Shown piece after piece: positions 26,576 to 35,600 of a stretch of DNA of 64,000 nucleotides; within the stretch, counting starts at the first letter, position 1, and each line of letters begins with the position of its first letter. The notes below the pieces were generated by a model. That model saw only the letters and a list, made by a program, of their open reading frames with translations, was not told where the DNA came from and did no database searches. Location: assembly GCA_024233135.1 (NCBI GenBank), contig JACKPZ010000008.1, positions 114,891 to 178,890 of the forward strand, read 5' to 3'. This stretch comes from Akkermansiaceae bacterium (GTDB lineage Bacteria; Verrucomicrobiota; Verrucomicrobiia; Verrucomicrobiales; Akkermansiaceae). The translations under genes were made by a program, and so were the position numbers.

Positions 26576-27925
26576 TCATTCCTCCCCATCCTCGAAGATG
26601 ATTCCTTCGGCGGGTTCGGGGTTTTCCTTGAGCTGGCGCTCCCAGATGAAACGCCGGAACAACACCTTCACCGCCGCGGTGAGCGGCACGGCCAGCAGCG
26701 CGCCGACGAAGCCGCCGAGCACCAGCGACCAGAACAGCATCGAGAAAATCACCGTCATCGGATGCAGGCCCACCGAGTCGCCCACGATCTTGGGTGCGGT
26801 CACCAGCGAGTTGATCTGTTGGACCACGACGAAGATGCCGATCACGCAGGCGACATAGGCCCACGGACTCATGCCGAACGGCGAGGTGCCCTGCGCGTGC
26901 AACCATGCGATGATGCATGCGGGGATGAGACACAGGATGTTTCCGATATAGGGGATGACGCCGAGCACCGCCATGAAGACGCCGATGAGCAGTCCGTAGG
27001 GCAGTCCGAAAATGGTGAGGGCGATGCCGACGAGGATGCCGTCGATGGCCGCGACGAGCACCTGGCCGCGGAAGAACGAGATGAGGTAGGTGTTGATCTC
27101 CTGAAGGGTCTCCACCAGCGTGGTTTTGAAACGCGACGCCTTGAGCGGGACATAGTCATGCCAATGCGTGCGGATGGATGCCGCCTCCTTGAGGAAGAAG
27201 AACAGATAGACCGGCACCATGATGAGACCGATGATCAGTCCGAGCACTCCGAGGATCTTCGTCGAGCCGGCGCGGAGCCATTCCTGCGCCTTCTTGAGGA
27301 TGGCTCCCTTGGATTCATACAACATCCGCCCGCCGCGGCTGTCGGCGAAGGAGTCGAGGGTGGGGCTTTCCTCCGGCGTGGTGGCGACGGCGTCGCCGTT
27401 GTCGTCGGTTTCCGCGAGCAGCCAGCCGATCGGATTGTTGCGGTTCTTCTCGCGCAGTTCGGTGAGCTCCTTGGCGAGGGTGACCGTCAGGCGTTCCGGC
27501 CCGGCACCCTCTCCGGCCTGCTCCGCGGCGGCCGGTTTCCCGTTCCCCGAGATCATGTCGCGCAACGCGTGGTGGCCGCGCTGGATGCCGGGAACCACCG
27601 CGGCAATGAGAAGCGCCGCCGCCGCGAGCATCGCGATGTAAACGGCGATCACCGACCACAGCCGGCTCATGCCGCGTCGTTCCAACAGCCGCACGACGGG
27701 ATCAAGCACATAGGCGACGATGCCGGCGACGAGGATCGGAACGAGCACCGGTTGAAGAAACCCGAAGACCTTTCCCGTGAGCCAGACGAGCCCGACGACG
27801 AGGATGCCGAGCACGAGGATCGAGACACCGGTGGCGGCGTTCCAGAGCGTGCGTTGTTGGAAGCGGGTCGGGTAGCGCGAGGATGGCACGCGAAGGGATA
27901 TGCCTGTTGGAGCCGGAAGATCCAA
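26576..27925 (-). CDS. AI-2E family (DUF20/PerM) membrane permease
   Basis: 449 residues from a TTG at 27925 that directly abuts the nusB stop; a GTG at 27889 is a possible alternative. About eight membrane helices: two pairs near 30-90, one near 92-115, then, after a long charged periplasmic loop (about 125-220), a block of five more. The family pattern is clear in FLQPVLVPILVAGIVAYVLD, FRGQVLVAAIDGILVGIALT, VLGVIPYIGNILCLIPACII and SLVTAPKIVGDSVGLHPMTV. Members export small molecules or ions; TqsA for autoinducer-2 is one example. Substrate here unknown. The loop is longer than usual. Confidence 0.9.
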   Translation of the reverse strand: MDLPAPTGISLRVPSSRYPTRFQQRTLWNAATGVSILVLGILVVGLVWLTGKVFGFLQPVLVPILVAGIVAYVLDPVVRLLERRGMSRLWSVIAVYIAMLAAAALLIAAVVPGIQRGHHALRDMISGNGKPAAAEQAGEGAGPERLTVTLAKELTELREKNRNNPIGWLLAETDDNGDAVATTPEESPTLDSFADSRGGRMLYESKGAILKKAQEWLRAGSTKILGVLGLIIGLIMVPVYLFFFLKEAASIRTHWHDYVPLKASRFKTTLVETLQEINTYLISFFRGQVLVAAIDGILVGIALTIFGLPYGLLIGVFMAVLGVIPYIGNILCLIPACIIAWLHAQGTSPFGMSPWAYVACVIGIFVVVQQINSLVTAPKIVGDSVGLHPMTVIFSMLFWSLVLGGFVGALLAVPLTAAVKVLFRRFIWERQLKENPEPAEGIIFEDGEE

Positions 27926-28840
27926 TTACAAATCCGCTCCGTCTTCCGAGCCGCGTGACGACCTGGCCACCTTGTCGAGCACGCCGTTGACGAAACGGCC
28001 GGACTCGGTGGTGCCGAATCGTTTCGCGAGATCGACCGCCTCGTTGATCGCCACCTTCACCGGCAGTTCGGTGTGCAGGATCTCGTGGGTGGCAAGCCGC
28101 AGGATCGCGCGATCGACCGGATCGATGCGCCCGGGTTTGAAATTCTCAACCGTGGCGGCGAGTTTCGCGTCGATCTCGTCTTTGGTGGCGAGCACGGCAT
28201 CGACGAGTTCGTCGCTGCGCAGCCGCAGCTCGGTGAGGTCTTTTTTCGACTTCCGGATCTTGGCGAGATCCGTCTGCTCGGGGAAGTTCTCCGGTTCCTC
28301 GACCATCCGCAGGCGGTCGGAAACACGCTGCAAACGCCGCATGGTCGCCGCGACAGCCTCCATCGGCCCCTTCAGTTTCGGGTGGTCCTCGGTTTCCCGG
28401 AGAAACTCGTCGCGAGCGGCCGCGAGGTCGCGGTCGATCCGGAACAAGTCGTCGAGCGCCCTGCCGAATCGCCGCGCCACCGACTCGTCATCGTCGTCAT
28501 TGGTCGGCAGGCGTTCGAGGGCGGCCAGAGCGGTGCTCCACTTCGATTCGCCTTCGCCGACGCGTTCGAGGGCGCGTTTCAACGGCTCGGCCTCCGGGTA
28601 TCCCGCGAGCAGGCGGACGGCCGCTTCGGACCGGCTCACGAATTCCTCCAAACGCCCTTCCCGGCCCTCCGCCAGATGGCGCACGGTGCGGAAGGTCGCC
28701 ACCTGCAGGCTGCGGCGGTCCGACTCGGTGACGAAGTCCCAAAACGGCCCGCGCAGGTCCGCCGGGTCGGCACCTCCTTCGAGATCCGCGCAATAGAGAA
28801 ACTGCACGGCCGTCTCGCGGATCTGGCGTCTGCTAGGCAT
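27926..28840 (-). CDS. nusB: Transcription antitermination factor NusB with long internal insertion
   Basis: 304 residues, about twice the usual 130-150. The N-terminal NusB helix (RQIRETAVQFLYCADLEGGA) and the C-terminal half (IDPVDRAILRLATHEILHTE, VAINEAVDLAKRFGTTESGR, FVNGVLDKVAR) are well conserved. About 150 charged, helical residues (roughly 60-205) are inserted between them. NusB binds boxA RNA with NusE (S10) for rRNA antitermination. The gene overlaps ribH by 8 bp; the ribH-nusB pairing is common in bacteria. The insertion looks coiled-coil-like; it may be lineage-specific. Confidence 0.92.
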   Translation of the reverse strand: MPSRRQIRETAVQFLYCADLEGGADPADLRGPFWDFVTESDRRSLQVATFRTVRHLAEGREGRLEEFVSRSEAAVRLLAGYPEAEPLKRALERVGEGESKWSTALAALERLPTNDDDDESVARRFGRALDDLFRIDRDLAAARDEFLRETEDHPKLKGPMEAVAATMRRLQRVSDRLRMVEEPENFPEQTDLAKIRKSKKDLTELRLRSDELVDAVLATKDEIDAKLAATVENFKPGRIDPVDRAILRLATHEILHTELPVKVAINEAVDLAKRFGTTESGRFVNGVLDKVARSSRGSEDGADL

Positions 28841-29348
28841 GACGTTGTTTTTTGGCGATCGAGTTCTTCGGCATCGAGCGGTCGAGTTCCTGGAAAAGAT
28901 CGATCATTGACGCGCAGGCCCGTGCCGCTTCGCGGCCGCGGTTGAGTTGCGAGCCGATGCAGCGCGCGTAGGCCTGCTTCTCGTCGTCCACCAGCAGGAC
29001 CTCGTGGATGACCGGGCGCAGATGTTGCAGGGCGAGCTGTTGGAGCGAGTCCGTCACCGACTTCGCGACCAGATCGGCGTGCTCGGTGGATCCGCGGAGG
29101 ATGAGGCCGAGGGCGATCACGCAGGCCGGCGGATCGCGGTCGAGCACCGAGGCGACCATCACCGGGATCTCGAAGGCTCCGGGCACGCGGATCAGGTCCA
29201 CCCGGCCCTGGGGAACCAGTTCGCCGAGTTCCTCGATGGCGTTGTTCACCAGCGAGTCGGTGAACTGCTCGTTGTATTTGGACGCGACGACGCAGATCCG
29301 GACTTTCGGCCCGACGATGCGGGGTTTCGGAGGCAGCGCGGATGACAT
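28833..29348 (-). CDS. ribH: 6,7-dimethyl-8-ribityllumazine synthase
   Basis: 171 residues. It condenses 5-amino-6-ribitylaminouracil with dihydroxybutanone phosphate, the penultimate step of riboflavin synthesis. Family blocks: ICVVASKYNEQFTDSLVNNA, LIRVPGAFEIPVMVASVL and IALGLILRGSTEHADLVAKS, which carries the catalytic His at the RGxTxH site. The C-terminal part reads HEVLLVDDEKQAYARC where most homologues have a GVLTxxxxEQAxxR pattern, a small departure. Other riboflavin genes are not in the window. Confidence 0.92.
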   Translation of the reverse strand: MSSALPPKPRIVGPKVRICVVASKYNEQFTDSLVNNAIEELGELVPQGRVDLIRVPGAFEIPVMVASVLDRDPPACVIALGLILRGSTEHADLVAKSVTDSLQQLALQHLRPVIHEVLLVDDEKQAYARCIGSQLNRGREAARACASMIDLFQELDRSMPKNSIAKKQRHA

Positions 29349-29411
29349 GGGCGGGGTATGGAGGCGCGCCGCGGAATTGTCAACCGGGCGCGCCTTGTTT
29401 CTGGCCGCCCG

Positions 29412-31145
29412 TCACGCGGGCGCCCGCCCGGTGATGTGGATGAGAGCCGAGAGCTTGCGCGACGTTTCCGAGAGCTTCGGGATCGAGCGGATCTGTTCGA
29501 CGGTCCAGGGAACCCGGAAACCCCAGTTCTGGGAGCCGGTGGTGCCCGGTTCATTGATCCGGTCGTAGAGCCCGAACAGCTCGGTGACCATCAGCGCCGC
29601 ATAGCGCGAGTTCGAGGAAAACAACGCCTTGATGAGCCGCAGGCGGATGCCTTCGGTGAATTCGGGCCACGGCCCCGCGTCGGGCTGGGGGACGCCGGCG
29701 AACTCACTGAGGATGCGCAGCCCGTGGTGGGCGCCGTGCGCCTGCCAGGCGGGCACCTCGTCCGGATTCTGGAAATGCCTCCGGATGGTGCCGAGGCAGC
29801 CGTTCCAGATGCCCGAGACCGGATCGTGATCGTGGGTCGAGTAGCAGGCGAACGAGTTTTCCGGAAACGCGGCGCCGGGCGTGGGGTGTCCGTGTTCGTT
29901 GCAATCCCAGTGCGGGATCCGGAACCCCGCGATGTCCAGCTCCGCGAGGTGGGGGCGCACGTATTCCGGCACCCAGCCGAGGTCTTCGGCGATGATGTCG
30001 ACATTTTTGACGCCCTTGAGCACGCCGCGCAGCCGGGTGTCGCCGTCGGCTCGGTTGGCGGCCTTGTTTTCCGGCGTGTCGTCCGGCCGGCTCTGCCAGT
30101 GCGGCAGGTGGCCGCCGGTTATCTCCGCCGCCTGCTGGTGGCTGAGTCCCAGAAACTCGTGGTTCCGCGAGGGATGCCACGGAAATGCGTAAATGCGGTA
30201 GAAGCCAAGGATGTGATCCAGCCGGAACATCCGGAAAATCCCCGTCACCCGTTTGATCCGCTGCCGCCACCAGGTGTAGCCGTCGGCCTCCATGTGGTCC
30301 CAGCGATAGAGCGGGATTCCCCAGTTCTGGCCCCACTGGGAAACGAACGGATCGCCGCTCCCGCCTTCCGCGGGGGTGCCGCCGCACCAGTCGAGCTGGA
30401 AGTTCTCCCGCTGGAAAAACACATCGCACGAGTGCCATGCGACGCCGATCGGGATGTCGCCCATGAGTTTCACCCCGACGGCGTCGGCGTGCTTGCGCAG
30501 CGCGCGCCACTGGCGGTAGCAGAGCCACTGGCGGAAGGCGAAAAAGCCGAGGCGGTAGTCGGTGGCGTCCGGTGATCTGGAGCGCTGCCGTTCCAGAAAC
30601 GCCCGCGCGGTGTCCGGCGTGGAGCAGGTCCGCGGCCACTGGTCCCAGCGAAGTTCCTCGCCATGGATTTCCATCAGGTGGCGGAACAAACAATAGTCGT
30701 CCAGCCAGTCCGCCTCCTGCTTCCGGAACGTCGCGAATTCCTTCTTCAGCTTCGCTCCGGCGTTCTCGAACGTCGACCACGCGAGTTCGAGCAGGTCGCC
30801 CTTGATCCGGCGCACCCGGGGGTAATTCACCTTCGGTTCCCTGGCGGTTTCGCCGATGCGCGTGCGCGCCCGCTCGAAGTCCCGCTCGTCGAGCCACGGC
30901 AACTCGGTGCGCTCGAGCGTGAGGTAGATCGGGTCCAGCGCGGCGGAGGAAACCGCGCTGTACGGACTCTCGTCGTTGCCGTTTTCGTTGATCGGCAGCA
31001 GTTGCAGGAACGCCACGCCGTTCTCCGCCGCCCAGTCGATCCAATCGCGCAGCGCGAGGGTGTCGCCCACGCCGAGGTCGCCGGTCCTGCGGGCCGAGAA
31101 TGCGGGGATCAGAATCCCGGCCTGGCGTTTTCCATGTGCGTGCAC
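29412..31145 (-). CDS. malQ: 4-alpha-glucanotransferase (amylomaltase, GH77)
   Basis: 577 residues. It moves glucan chains between maltodextrins in the cytoplasm. GH77 residues are visible: nucleophile Asp310 in MFRLDHILGFYR, acid/base Glu387 in IIAEDLGWVP, and the transition-state Asp in STHDHD (436-441). The N-terminus AGILIPAFSARRTGDLGVGD and the DWIDWAAENGVAFLQLLPIN segment are typical. It has no N-terminal carbohydrate-binding extension. It stands alone, without other glycogen genes nearby. Confidence 0.93.
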   Translation of the reverse strand: MHAHGKRQAGILIPAFSARRTGDLGVGDTLALRDWIDWAAENGVAFLQLLPINENGNDESPYSAVSSAALDPIYLTLERTELPWLDERDFERARTRIGETAREPKVNYPRVRRIKGDLLELAWSTFENAGAKLKKEFATFRKQEADWLDDYCLFRHLMEIHGEELRWDQWPRTCSTPDTARAFLERQRSRSPDATDYRLGFFAFRQWLCYRQWRALRKHADAVGVKLMGDIPIGVAWHSCDVFFQRENFQLDWCGGTPAEGGSGDPFVSQWGQNWGIPLYRWDHMEADGYTWWRQRIKRVTGIFRMFRLDHILGFYRIYAFPWHPSRNHEFLGLSHQQAAEITGGHLPHWQSRPDDTPENKAANRADGDTRLRGVLKGVKNVDIIAEDLGWVPEYVRPHLAELDIAGFRIPHWDCNEHGHPTPGAAFPENSFACYSTHDHDPVSGIWNGCLGTIRRHFQNPDEVPAWQAHGAHHGLRILSEFAGVPQPDAGPWPEFTEGIRLRLIKALFSSNSRYAALMVTELFGLYDRINEPGTTGSQNWGFRVPWTVEQIRSIPKLSETSRKLSALIHITGRAPA

Positions 31146-31204
31146 GCGGGGACGTTAGGCATCCGTCCGCGGATGGAAACGCCGAAATGCCGCGGCTCCA
31201 CCGC

Positions 31205-31939
31205 TCAGTCCCGGCGACCCAACGCCAGCATCAGGAAATACAGCAGTTGGGCGACCGAGCCGACGGCGGCGGCGACGTAGGTCATCGCGGCCCAGAACAG
31301 CGCGTTCTTCGCCTTCTCGTGCTCCATGCTCGCCGCGACGCCGCTGCGTTCGAGCCACACCAGCGCGCGCTTGCTCGCATCAAACTCGACGGGCAGTGTC
31401 ACCAGCGTGAACAAGGTGGTCACGCCGAACAAGGCGACCCACACCCACAACAGGGTGCTGCTCTGCCACACGCCGATCCCCAGAAGGCCGGCGATCATGA
31501 TGAAATTGAGCATCTTGCTGGAAAGCTCGACGGCGGGCACCATCTTCGAGCGGAAGCCAAGCCAGGCGTAAGCCTGCTTGTGCTGAAGCGCGTGGCCGCA
31601 CTCGTGTGCCGCGACCGCCGCGGCGGCCACCGAGTTCATGTGGTAGACCGGTTCGCTCAGGTTCACCGTTTTCTTCGTCGGGTCGTAGTGGTCGGTGAGC
31701 TGGCCGGGCACGCTCATCACCTTGACGTCGTCGATTCCGTTCTGGCGCAGCATCATTTCGGCGACCTGAGCGCCGGTCAGGTTGATCGGGATGTTCGAAT
31801 ATTCGCGGAAACGGCTCTTCAACATGCCGCTGATGAGCATGCTGGCGATCATCGTCGCGCCGAGGATCACGATATACAAAAGCGGGAATCCGCCGGTTTG
31901 CTGCGCGTATTGGGCAAGGATGTCGGTGGCGAAATGCAT
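31205..31939 (-). CDS. YugP-type membrane zinc metallopeptidase
   Basis: 244 residues. An N-terminal membrane helix (PLLYIVILGATMIASMLISG, about 19-38), the zinc motif HECGH at 112-116 within VAAAAVAAHECGHALQHKQA, and later helices near 140-190 (MIAGLLGIGVWQ, VALFGVTTLFTLVTLPVEFD) match the neutral zinc metallopeptidase YugP family. The SVPGQLTDHYDPTKKTVNLS segment is also characteristic. The end has ALFWAAMTYVAAAVGSVAQL, a further helix. Natural targets of this family are not established. Confidence 0.9.
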   Translation of the reverse strand: MHFATDILAQYAQQTGGFPLLYIVILGATMIASMLISGMLKSRFREYSNIPINLTGAQVAEMMLRQNGIDDVKVMSVPGQLTDHYDPTKKTVNLSEPVYHMNSVAAAAVAAHECGHALQHKQAYAWLGFRSKMVPAVELSSKMLNFIMIAGLLGIGVWQSSTLLWVWVALFGVTTLFTLVTLPVEFDASKRALVWLERSGVAASMEHEKAKNALFWAAMTYVAAAVGSVAQLLYFLMLALGRRD

Positions 31940-32020
31940 GACGCCATCATATTCGCGAAGCCGGACCGTGCAACTCCCCTCCGGTTGGAAAATCGCGCCC
32001 GGATTCCAATCGGCGCAAAA

Positions 32021-32599
32021 TCAGGGGAACGGCCGGCTCAGCGAGCGGGATCCCCGCTCGCCGAAACGCCATGGGAGTTCCGTCGCCTTGGAGATTCCGA
32101 TCCGCGGGCCGCTCAGGATTCCGCGGGACGGTCCCGCCACGATCACGGAGCCGGGCGCGTCGAGAAACTTCGCGCGGTGGTCCGCCCCGGCGATTCCGAA
32201 CGAGCGCGTGAGCCGCCCCGGGCCGGCGGCGAGCTTCTCCACCGGCAGGCGCGGGCTGCGTTCGCGCATGGAATCCACACCCGCCATCGGTTCGAGCGCG
32301 CGGAACAGGACGAAACCCTCGCCGTCCGGTCCTTTCACCAGGATGTTGAACAACCAGTGCATGCCGTAGTTCAGATAGACATAGGCGTCCCCGGCGTCCT
32401 GCTCGGCGACGAAGGCCCGCGCCCCGGGCCGGCTGAACGTGTGGCACGCCGGGTCGCCCACCGCATGGTAGGCCTCGGTCTCGACGATCCGTCCGGAACA
32501 GCCGCCCCAGACGAAGGTGCAGCCGATCAGCTCGCGCGCGCAACGCACCGGCGCACGCCGGAAAAACTCCCGGCCGATCGTTTCGTCCCTGCCTGTCAT
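32021..32599 (-). CDS. 3-methyladenine DNA glycosylase (AAG/MPG family)
   Basis: 192 residues from ATG 32599 (MTGRDETIGREFF). It removes alkylated purines from DNA in base excision repair. Family features: GCSGRIVETEAYHAVGDPAC (with the catalytic Glu in VETEAY), YVYLNYGMHWLFNILVKGPD, FVLFRALEP and GPGRLTRSFGI. The frame is open upstream to 32647, but those residues are not conserved. It lies between the YugP-type protease and the large SGNH protein without clear operon links. Confidence 0.92.
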   Translation of the reverse strand: MTGRDETIGREFFRRAPVRCARELIGCTFVWGGCSGRIVETEAYHAVGDPACHTFSRPGARAFVAEQDAGDAYVYLNYGMHWLFNILVKGPDGEGFVLFRALEPMAGVDSMRERSPRLPVEKLAAGPGRLTRSFGIAGADHRAKFLDAPGSVIVAGPSRGILSGPRIGISKATELPWRFGERGSRSLSRPFP

Positions 32600-32654
32600 G
32601 CCGGCCGAACATGCCCCGGGAAACCGCGGATGGCCACGATTTCCCACGGCGGCC

Positions 32655-35600
32655 TCAGCGCATCTGATAGCGGATTCGGTAGAACAAGCGTGGTTCGCCT
32701 TCCGTCGGACGTGGGTCGAGGAAGCGCACCTCCTCCAGCCCGTCGGAGTATTTCGAGTTCACGGTTTCCCAGTCCTTGAGGTTGTCCGAGCGCTCGAGCA
32801 CGTAGTTGCCGGATTGGATGGCCTGCAGCGCGATCGAGAAGTCGTCGCCCTCCGTGCCGAACGCCGGGGTGCCGAGTTCGATGTCCGGTAGCACGGCCGC
32901 CGCCGCGAGCGCGTCCGGCGTGACGGCCTCCGCGATCCGCACGTTGTCCACCAACAGGTCGATGCCGACGGTGGCGGTGGAGAGGTCGCGGAATTCGAGG
33001 GTCGCCGATCCGCCGTCCGCCGTGAAGGTGAAGGTCTGCGGCGACCAGCGGATGATCTCGCCGTCGAGGTCCTGCAACGTGATGGTTTCCTCCAGCAGCG
33101 TCGCGCCGCCGGTCACGACGACCCCGAGCACCTGCGAGTCGTTCGTGTAGGAAATGAGTCCCGCGTCGAAGCGCAGGCTGTAGGTCGTCCCCGGCGTGGT
33201 CGCGAACGATTGCGAGATCGTGCCGCCCGGCGCGCGGTCCCGGCTGTTGAAGTCCGCGATCTTGATGCCGTCCGTCGGCTGATAGTATTCGACCGACGTG
33301 TTGCCGGCAGTCGCCCAGCCGTTGAAATTGCTCTCGAAACTCGGGTTCACGAGCATGCCGGAATCCGCCGGATCCACGGCAATGGTCACGATCACGTTGT
33401 TCGAGTTCAGTCCGTTGCTGACGGCGTGGTAGCTGAACGAATCGACACCGGCGAACCCGGCATCCGGTTGATAGGTGAAGCTGCCGTCGGGTTGGAAACC
33501 GAGCGTGCCGTGCGACGGAGGCACGTCGAGCACGGCGCTCAGCGTCCCTCCCTGCGAGGCATGGTCGTTCGCCAGCACGCCGGGCGCGGAAACGACGAGC
33601 GCGGTGCCGGCGACCGTGGCATAGGTGTCCCTCATCGCCTGCGGCGCCTCGTTTCCACCGGTCGTCTGGCCGGTGATCGAAACATGGTCGAGCATCAGGT
33701 CGATGCCGATGGTCTCCGCGGAGCGGTCCTCGAAAGTCAGCGCGGCGGTGGTCGCATCGGCGGTGAAAGTGTAGGATCTCGTCTCCCATTCGACGTCGCC
33801 CGCGCCGCTGCCGGCGATGCTGGCATCACGCGAGAGCAGCGGGCCGGCGCCGGTGATGTCGATGCCCAGCCGCTGGTTGCGCGCCACGTAGGACAGCACG
33901 CCGATGTCGAAGCGCAGCAGATAGGTCTGCCCCGGCACGGTGGCGAACACCTGGCTGAGCGTGGCGTCAGGCGTGCGGTTTCCACTGTTGAAGATGACCT
34001 CCTTCTTGCCGTCGGTCGGCGGATAGAGTCCGATCTCCCGGATGCCCTCGGCCGTCCAACCGTCGAAGTCGGACTCGAAGCTGCCGTTGACGAGGAGCTC
34101 CGTGGCAGGGTCGAAAACGGACAAGGTCACGACCACGGAGGGCGAGTTCGTTTCACCGTCGCTCACGTGATAGGTGAACGAGTCGGGTCCCGTGTAGCCG
34201 CTGTCCGGCGTGTAGGTGAAACCGCCATCCGCATTCAGATCCAGGGTTCCGTGGCCGGGCGCGGAGTCGGGCACCGCGGTGAGGTCGTCACCATCGGCAT
34301 CGCTGTCGTTCGCGAGCACCCCGGGCGCGGCGATGGCGAGCACGCCGCCTGAGGCGATCGAGTAGCTGTCCGCGTTCGCCACCGGCGCGGCGTTCGGCTC
34401 GGTCACCTCGATGCTCACGGTGGCCGGTTCCGAGGTCAGATCCCCGTCGTCGGCATGATAGGTGAACGAATCGAAGCCGGTGAATCCCGCGTCCGGCGTG
34501 TAGGTGAAGCCTCCGTCCGCCGCCAGCGAAAGGCTGCCGTGCGAGGGCGCGGAGTCCGCGATGGCGGTCAGCGCGTCACCCTCTGCATCGCTGTCGTTCG
34601 CGAGCACGCCCGGGGCCGCCACGGACAAGGTCATGCCGGCCGTCACCTGATAGATATCGTCATCCGCGGCGGGCGCCGTGTTCGACGGCGCGCCATCGGG
34701 CGTGACGCGAACGTTGTCGAGCAACAGGTCGATGCCGGCGGTGGAGGCGGAAAGGTCGCCGAAGGCGAGCGTCGTTATGGAGCTGTCCGCGGTGAAGCTG
34801 TGGCTTTTGGCGACCCACAACGACTGCCCGGAGCTGTTGCCGAAGATCGACTGGGCCTCGGCGAAAAGCCGTGTCGCGCCGTCGATCTGCACGCCGAGCC
34901 GTTGCTCGGTGTTGTTGAACGAGACCACTCCGAGATCGTAGCTGAGCGTGTAGGACTGCCCGGGGACGGTGCTGAAGGATTGCGACACGAGCGCGTTCGG
35001 CGCGCCCTGCCCGCCGTTGAGAACCAGCAGTCCGGTGCCCTCGGTGGCGGTGTAGGTGCCGTCGTCCTGATAGACGAGATAACTGCCGCTCATGTTCCAA
35101 CCGGTTTCCCCGTTTTCGAAGCTGCCGTTGACAAGAAGCTCCACCGGCAAAGGCGCCACTTCGATGGCCACCGTCACGGTGTTCGAGTCGAGGGCTCCGT
35201 CGTTGGCATGATACGTAAACGAATCGCCGCCGGTGTATCCCGCCGCCGGTGTGTAGGTGAAACCGCCGTCGGGATTCAGAACCAGCGCGCCATGCGACGG
35301 CGCGCTGTCGAGCACCACGGTGAGTGGATCGGTGTCGAAGTCGCTGTCGTTCGCGAGCACACCGGGCGCCGGGACGGAAAGCACCGTGTCCGGCGTGATC
35401 GAATACGAATCCGCGACGGCCACCGGCGCGGAGTTCGCCAGCGGTGGAACCGCAGTGATCCGCACGTGATCGAGCAGCAGGTCGATGCTGTTGGACGTCG
35501 TGGACAAGTCGCCGAACGCGAGGTTGGTGATCGCGCTGTCGGCGGTGAAGACATGGCTTTTTGCGGTCCACACCGTGTTTCCGGCGGCGTTGCCATTGAG

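Noticed and set aside
28833..28840. The 8-bp ribH/nusB overlap as a frameshift
   Set aside because: Both ends are conserved and complete; short overlaps are normal in this genome.
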